From the NCBI GenBank assembly GCA_003439945.1, contig QVRM01002457.1, positions 169,501 through 233,500 on the forward strand: a stretch of DNA of 64,000 nucleotides, in the 5' to 3' direction. Under the pieces are notes generated by a model, which made no database searches, was not told where the DNA came from, and worked only from the letters and a program-made list of their open reading frames with translations. Positions 58,758 to 64,000 of this stretch are shown here, piece by piece. Source of the DNA: Dermanyssus gallinae. Taxonomy: Eukaryota > Arthropoda > Arachnida > Mesostigmata > Dermanyssidae. Positions within the stretch are counted from its first letter, which is position 1. Each line of letters opens with the position of its first letter. A program made the position numbers and the translations under genes.

Positions 58758-60088
58758 CGAGGTGTGTTCAAAAAGTATCGCGACTTTTGTGTTTTTTCAA
58801 AAATTATTCATTTATTCATGAATATCTATTTTGTCCCCTTTAAAGTAATCCCCATGAGATATTATACACTTGTGCCAACGGTTTTTCCAATCTTCGAAGC
58901 ACTTCAAAAAACCATTTTTTTTTATCTTGTTCAGCTCCTCCTTCGATACCGTCTTTATCTCGTCAAGCGTAGCGTAACGTCGTCCTTTCATGGGCCTCTT
59001 CAGTTTAGGGAACAAGAAAAAGTCACAGGGGGCCAGATCTGGGGAATACGGTGGCTGCGGCATCATTAGTGTGTTGTTTTTGGCCAAAAACTCGCGCACA
59101 AGCAACGATGTGTGAGCAGGGGCGTTATCGTGGTGCAAAAGCCAATTTTTGTTCTTCCACAAATCCGGGCGTTTCTGGCGGATTGCTTCGCGCAAATTGC
59201 GCATAACTTGCAAGTAATATTCCTTATTATTCCTTATTGACCGTTCTACCCTGTGGCAAGAACTCATGATGCACCACGCCCCTGCAATCGAAGAAAACTG
59301 TCAGCAAAACTTTCACATTCGACCGAACTTGGCGCGCTTTTTTCGGTCTTGGTTCGTGCGGCAGCTTCCATTGAGATGATTGAGCTTTGGTTTCCACGTC
59401 ATAACCATAAACCCACGATTCGTCACCAGTTATGACCCTCTGGAGCAAATTTGGGTCGTCGCGGACAGAGTCCAACATCTCATTAGCAATGTTCATGCGA
59501 TGCTGTTTTTGGTCGCAATTGAGCAATTTTGGTACGAATTTCGCGGCGACCCGTCTCATGCCCAAATCATTGATAAAAATCGAATGGCACGAGCCAATCG
59601 ATATGTTTAGGTCCTCAGCAACTTCTCTAACGGTGATTCGACGATTGGCCAATACCATTTTCTCCACTTCATTAATTTTTTCGTCTGTTGTTGAAGTGCT
59701 CGGGCGTCCGGCACGCTCTTCGTCGTTCACATCTTCTCGGCCTTCTGAGAACATTTTGTACCACCGATAAACGTTGCTTCGGTCCAAGGTAGCTTCTCCG
59801 TATGCCACAGTCAACAATCGGAATGCATCCGCGCACTTAATTTCGTTTTTCACACAAAATTTGATGCAGGTTCTTTGATCCATTTTTTTGAATAGGTAAA
59901 AATCGAAGACGATCCAAAACACGTGCAAGCAAAGCACCTGTCAACAATTAAGTGAACATTCAAAATGGCCGAGCTTGTCGGCATAAGTGAGAGACATGAG
60001 TACCAACATAACGCCACAAAAAATCGAAATACGAATATACGTAACTCGCGAAAATTCAAAAGTCGCGATACTTTTTGAACACACCTCG
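58758..60088 (-). mobile_element. mariner transposon, copy 1
   Basis: A 1331-bp element with terminal inverted repeats of about 32 bp (CGAGGTGTGTTCAAAAAGTA at each outer end), identical at both sides and flanked by TA in a (TA)n context. It encodes a DD34D transposase on the minus strand. Length and structure are those of a full mariner (about 1.3 kb). Confidence 0.95.
58812..59883 (-). pseudogene. mariner DD34D transposase, copy 1, frameshifted by a 10-bp duplication
   Basis: Chosen ATG at 59883 gives MDQRTCIKFCVKNEIKCADA. The N-terminal helix-turn-helix region (about residues 1-110) is followed by the WVPHEL-like linker position and catalytic motifs TGDESWVYGYD (first Asp), HHDNAPAHTS (second Asp) and YSPDLAPCDFFLFP (third Asp, 34 residues after the second). 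The frame is intact except at 59219-59238, where ATTCCTTATT is present twice; the extra 10 bp produce stops right after GRTVNKE. Removing this single lesion leaves an open frame of about 350 codons, typical length. Near-identical to copy 2. Confidence 0.93.
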
Positions 60089-60090
60089 TA

Positions 60091-60345
60091 TATATATGTA
60101 CTCCAAAGGCTGCAGAAAATGTGAACAAATACACACATGTATGTTTCTATATTTACTGCAGGAAATAAACCAATCCTAGAGCTACGAGCTCTAGAACAGG
60201 ATGTACCTTGCTCCCTGGTCTCTAGTGGCTGGCTAGGGCGGACTCCGCCTGATAATCTTTTTCACTCGTTTTTTCTTACCATTTTCTGCAGATAGCCAAT
60301 GGTCCAAGGTTTGCCACAAGCCGTTCTGCAGATAGCCAGTCCAAG
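60091..60345. repeat. right flank shared by both mariner copies
   Basis: Starts ACTCCAAAGGCTGCAG after (TA)n and is about 95% identical to 63501-63747, ending at GCCAGTCCAAGG. Inside, TTCTGCAGATAGCCA occurs twice (period about 41). No coding function recognised. It shows that the mariners lie in a repeated unit. Confidence 0.85.
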
Positions 60346-60602
60346 GTCGGTGTGCGCCAATTGCAAGACGTTTCTCCTGTACTCCATACCTGCTTACTGC
60401 CTGGACCATTCGATCTGTGCGTGTAGATGATAGCCGCTGCCCGTAGCAGCCGCCACCGGCCAAGCAAAAGCGACTGAGCTACTTACTAAGTGGTTCGTCC
60501 CATAAAACAGACACTACCCACAAGTGATTCGATTCCGGATCCCGCCCGCGCACGTTTACAAGTTCTCGACATGTTCTTACATCTCTTTTATACCCTTAGC
60601 GT

Positions 60603-60647
<45 letters not shown>

Positions 60648-60896
60648 ATTTTTTTTCTAAGTAGACCAAAAAGTTTGCAGCACGGATTAGAAGCAACCGA
60701 CTGACAAAGACCACGTACATTTTATTGTTCAGCGTAGTCCCCTAAAGCTTAGCATGTCCAGTACAACGGTCCTCAATAGCATTTATACCACAAGCAAAAT
60801 ATACAGAATGCAGTTTTTGGAATTGTAGACAAGCGATGCTACAAACTTCGAACCTGAAATATTATTAGCATTATAAGACGGTCATATATATATATA
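60346..60896. other. unassigned; (TA)n at 60608-60643 and 60884-60897
   Basis: Unique-looking spacer between the mariner flank and SINE-1. Confidence 0.5.
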
Positions 60897-61075
60897 TTTT
60901 TTTTCTCGAGCTGAACCTCAGCCAGGATTGAACGTCCACGGGACTGCGTTTCGCAATGCTTCATAGACGGACCCCCATAAATACAAATGTGCAACGGTGG
61001 GGCTCGAATCCGCGCACCTATGTGTCTTCTTCAGTCGCGAGGCGCAAGTGGAGTGCACTACGCCACCGGGCACGA
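60897..61075 (-). mobile_element. tRNA-derived SINE (SINE-1), second copy
   Basis: Reverse strand matches 20619-20795: GTGCCCGGTGGCGTAGTG, B box GGATTCGAGCCCC, GGGGGTCCGTCTATGAAGCA. The tail is a poly(A)-like run (T-run 60897-60904 on plus) in place of the (TTTAC)n tail of the first copy. (TA)n borders both sides. Confidence 0.85.
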
Positions 61076-61076
61076 C

Positions 61077-61109
<33 letters not shown>

Positions 61110-61576
61110 CATGGTGTTCAAAACGTATCGCGACTTTTGTGTTTTTTCAAAAATTATTCATTTATTCATGAATATCTATTTTGTCCCCTTCAAAGTAATC
61201 CCCATGAGATATTATACACTTGTACCAACGGTTTTTCCAATCTTCGAAGCACTTCAAAAATTTTTTTTTTTATCTTGTTCAGCTCCTCCTTCGATGCCGT
61301 CTTTATCTCGTCAAGCGTAGCGTAACGTCGTCCTTTCATGGGCCTCTTCAGTTTAGGGAACAAGAAAAAGTCACAGGGGGCCAGATCTGGGAAATACGGT
61401 GGCTGCGGCATCATTAGTGTGTTGTTTTTGGCCAAAAACTCGCGCACAAGCAACGATGTGTGAGCAGGGGCGTTATCGTGGTGCAAAAGCCAATTTTTGT
61501 TCTTCCACAAATCCGGGCGTTTCTGGCGGATTGCTTCGCGCAAATTGCGCATAACTTGCAGGTAATATTCCTTATT

Positions 61577-62614
61577 TTTTCAGTTGAACAGCCCAGTGTA
61601 TCGGACTGAGTGGTTTTTAACAGTTCAGTAATTGTCCATCCCGTTCAACTGAACGGCCTGTGTCTCCGGAGACGGTAAGGGAGTCGCCATGGCGGGCTCC
61701 TCGTCCTTACAGTGCACACGACCACGGCGTTGCGCGTGACGTGGCCAAGCCAGCTACCCTTCATACGTACGATAGAAGAGGCAGCACGAACTTTACCTTT
61801 GCACATCACCTTCGTACGAGGCTGACGGCGGTATGCGTCCGCAATGGGACAAACGAGAGAGTGCTTGAGGTGGTCAACAGCTTCACTTACCTAGGGGTTA
61901 TCCTAACCCCAAGGCTCTCATTTAGTACACATGTTGACGGAGTACGGGCAAAGGCGGCGGCCACAATCACCTTACTAGGAGATCTACGCGACGTAGACCT
62001 AAAAACAGCAATGAACTGTTTCAAAATCAAACTTCTCCCGACCATAACATATTGTCTACCCGCCATAGCACCGCATTTGACAATGAGTGATTTAAAAGTC
62101 CTAGATAGAGTGAAGTCTTGCTTTGTCAAACGCATATTGGGACTGCCTGAAAACGCATCTGCCACACTAGCCTTAGAACTGTGCGGAGAAAGAACACTCA
62201 CGGAAGACTTGGTCCTCAACAAGGTCCCGTTCAACACAGAAGCATTGGACTCCTACCGAACATTCAGAGAATCAAGAAACATACAGTTTGCCATTGAAAA
62301 CTACACTGATGGCCCAGCATTTTGTTCTGATAAATGGAAAGGAAGCCGCCAACAAAATCGCACAATTGTGTGCCGAACGACATGGCACGGATACCACCAT
62401 TTTATGTGCATGAAGCCAAATTGTTTTACCATTGAAGAATGCGTTTGTATTTTTTGTGGACAGTCCGATATTGGGCGGTACCACATGCCTGTATGTAAGG
62501 AAATTGTTGGAACCTCCCTAACAGCCAGAGTTGATTATATAATGTCAGACCATACTGTTGTATTGTGACTGTAACTACCAATTCTATGGTGAATAAATCA
62601 TGAATGAATGAATG
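61577..62614 (+). mobile_element. 5'-truncated LINE inserted in mariner copy 2, with 13-bp duplication
   Basis: A 1038-bp insertion between copies of AATATTCCTTATT (61564-61576 and 62615-62627). It ends in an (ATGA)n tail after AATAAATC, as in LINEs whose 3' ends carry short tandem repeats rather than poly(A). Only the ORF2 C-terminal part is present, so it is 5'-truncated. Confidence 0.92.
61780..62568 (+). CDS. LINE ORF2 C-terminal part (open)
   Basis: An uninterrupted frame of about 260 codons: VVNSFTYLGVILTPRLSF (RT motif E region), LLGDLRDVDLKTAMNCFK, KLLPTITYCLPAIAPHL, VKSCFVKRILGLPENASATL, then TTWHGYHHFMCMKPNCF and CIFCGQSDIGRYHMPVC, a CX2CX8HX4C-like knuckle, with the stop at 62566-62568. 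Same group as the 49.8-53.1 kb fragments (KRVLGLPRNAQ). Lack of stops suggests recent insertion. The upstream RT catalytic domain was lost by truncation. Confidence 0.85.
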   Translation, partial: GSTNFTFAHHLRTRLTAVCVRNGTNERVLEVVNSFTYLGVILTPRLSFSTHVDGVRAKAAATITLLGDLRDVDLKTAMNCFKIKLLPTITYCLPAIAPHLTMSDLKVLDRVKSCFVKRILGLPENASATLALELCGERTLTEDLVLNKVPFNTEALDSYRTFRESRNIQFAIENYTDGPAFCSDKWKGSRQQNRTIVCRTTWHGYHHFMCMKPNCFTIEECVCIFCGQSDIGRYHMPVCKEIVGTSLTARVDYIMSDHTVVL

Positions 62615-63477
62615 AATATTCCTTATTGACCGTTCTACCCTGTGGCAAGTACTCATGATGCACCACGCCCCTGCAATCGAAGAAAACTGTCAGCAAAACT
62701 TTCACATTCGACCGAACTTGGCGCGCTTTTTTCGGTCTTGGTTCGTGCAGCAGCTTCCATTGAGATGATTGAGCTTTGGTTTCCACGTCATAACCATAAA
62801 CCCACGATTCGTCACCAGTTATGACCCTCTGGAGCAAATTTGGGTCGTCGCGGACAGAGTCCAACATCTCATTAGCAATGTTCATGCGATGCTGTTTTTG
62901 GTCGCAATTGAGCAATTTTGGTACGAATTTCGCGGCGACCCGTCTCATGCCCAAATCATTGATAAAAATCGAATGGCACGAGCCAATCGATATGTTTAGG
63001 TCCTCAGCAACTTCTCTAACGGTGATTCGACGATTGGCCAATACCATTTTCTCCACTTCATTAATTTTTTCGTCTGTTGTTGAAGTGCTCGGGCGTCCGG
63101 CACGCTCTTCGTCGTTCACATCTTCTCGGCCTTCTGAGAACATTTTGTACCACCGATAAACGTTGCTTCGGTCCAAGGTAGCTTCTCCGTATGCCACAGT
63201 CAACATTCGGAATGCATCCGCGCACTTAATTTCGTTTTTCACACAAAATTTGATACAGGTTCTTTGATCCATTTTTTTGAATAGGTAAAAATCGAAGACG
63301 ATCCAAAACACGTGCAAGCAAAGCAGCTGTCAACAATTAAGTGAACATTCAAAATGGCCGAGCTTGTCGGCATAAGTGAGAGACATGAGTACCAACATAA
63401 CGCCACAAAAAATCGAAATTCGAATATACGTAACCCGCGAAAATTCAAAAGTCGCGATACGTTTTGAACACCGTGTA

Positions 63478-63757
63478 TATATATATATATATATATATAT
63501 ACTCCAAAGGCTGCAGAAAATGTGAACATATACCCACATGTATGTTTCTATATTTACTGCAGGAAATAAACCAATTCTAGAGCTACGAGCTCCAGAACAG
63601 GATGTACCTTGCTCCCTGGTCTCTAGTGGCTGGCTAGGGTGGACTCCGCCTGATAATCTTTTTCACTCTTTTTTCTTACAATTTTCTGCAGATAGCCTAT
63701 GGTCCAAGGTTTGCCACAAGCCGTTCTGCAGATAGCCAGTCTAAGGTCTATATATAT

Positions 63758-63810
<53 letters not shown>
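63478..63810. repeat. (TA)n, shared mariner flank, (TA)n
   Basis: (TA)n to 63500, then 63501-63747 homologous to 60091-60345 (ACTCCAAAGGCTGCAG...), then an AT-repeat array at 63748-63810 that replaces the sequence following the copy 1 flank. Confidence 0.88.
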
Positions 63811-63817
<7 letters not shown>

Positions 63818-64000
63818 CCTAGCTAAAGTCATAAAAAAAATTACCTTTCTTAATAGTCAATGTTAATTAAATGCGTAACCTATATTGTAAAGGTTTGCTT
63901 ATCACATTTGTTGGCCGAGACACAAGGTAGTCGCGTTTAAGTTGCACACGTCGTTGGCAATTATGACTTTTCTGTTTTTGGCTTTCTTACGTTGTTGATA
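63811..64000. other. unassigned window end
   Basis: Nothing recognised. Confidence 0.4.

Larger units (their letters stand above)
61164..63272 (-). pseudogene. mariner DD34D transposase, copy 2, split by a LINE
   Basis: ATG at 63272 (MDQRTCIKFCVKNEIK). The 5' part runs to 62628 (through TGDESWVYGYD and GVVHHEYLPQGRTVNKE). After the inserted LINE the 3' part resumes at 61576 (YLQVMRNLREAIRQKRPD) with HHDNAPAHTS and YFPDLAPCDFFLFP. Ser-Pro-Asp of copy 1 is Phe-Pro-Asp here. A T-run at 61259-61271 alters the frame near the C-terminus (KKIFEVLRR instead of KNGFLKCFED). Apart from these the two halves match copy 1 closely. Confidence 0.92.
61110..63475 (-). mobile_element. mariner transposon, copy 2, carrying a LINE insertion
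   Basis: Mariner of the same family as copy 1, interrupted at 61577-62614. Terminal repeats read CATGGTGTTCAAAACGTATC (left) and CACGGTGTTCAAAACGTATC (right). Both lack the GT and have the C found in neither end of copy 1. Flanked by TA. Without the LINE it would be about 1.3 kb. Confidence 0.94.

Overview
The window is eukaryotic nuclear DNA, almost certainly arthropod. It has no operons or dense genes. Nearly every recognisable coding stretch belongs to a transposable element: R1-clade and R2-clade LINEs, CR1-like LINEs, DD34D mariner, a Tc1/maT-like element, a Ty3/gypsy fragment and tRNA-derived SINEs. The elements sit in intergenic or intronic DNA studded with (TA)n microsatellites, roughly one array per 3 kb. 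The mix would suit a chelicerate (mite or tick) or an insect, and I cannot narrow it further.

Layout. 0.6-1.8 kb: decayed CR1-like LINE (-). 3.5-4.5 kb: a dispersed repeat split by a 0.57-kb insertion that begins with a piece of 28S rRNA sequence. 5.4-6.2 kb: LINE debris. 9-11 kb: Ty3/gypsy remnant (-) carrying two perfect 22-bp-arm hairpins. 11.8-16.1 kb: 5'-truncated R1-clade LINE (element 1, +) with a perfect 15-bp target-site duplication. 19-20.4 kb: possible host exons (-). 20.6 kb: tRNA-SINE. 21.4-23.3 kb: second CR1-like LINE (-) with an R1-type 3' end nested in it. 24.1 kb: 65-bp R2-clade 3' end inside a (TA)n array. 24.7 kb: Tc1 fragment. 25.5 kb: possible terminal host exon (+). 28.8-30 kb and 31.4-36.2 kb: LINE debris. 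38.35-44.04 kb: almost complete R1-clade LINE (element 2, -) with an intact 767-aa ORF1. 44.8-47.4 kb: R2-clade LINE (+) bordered by (TA)n. 49.8-53.1 kb: three fragments of another LINE group. 56.7 kb: possible host exon (-). 57.75-63.75 kb: maT-like element, then mariner copy 1, SINE, then mariner copy 2 with a LINE inserted in its transposase.

How the parts relate. Elements 1 and 2 share an ORF1 with three CCHC knuckles, an ORF2 with APE endonuclease, RT and terminal zinc knuckle, and a 3'UTR motif that recurs in two detached fragments; they probably form one R1-type lineage. The R2-clade element has the R2-type CX3CX7HX4C finger and a PD-D endonuclease, but lies outside rDNA, and both copies visible here end in (TA)n. 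The mariner copies share about 250 bp of right flank. One carries a 1.04-kb LINE with a 13-bp duplication; the other has only a 10-bp tandem duplication at the same nucleotide.

No complete host gene, rRNA gene, functional tRNA gene or CRISPR array could be supported. Candidate host exons are listed at low confidence.
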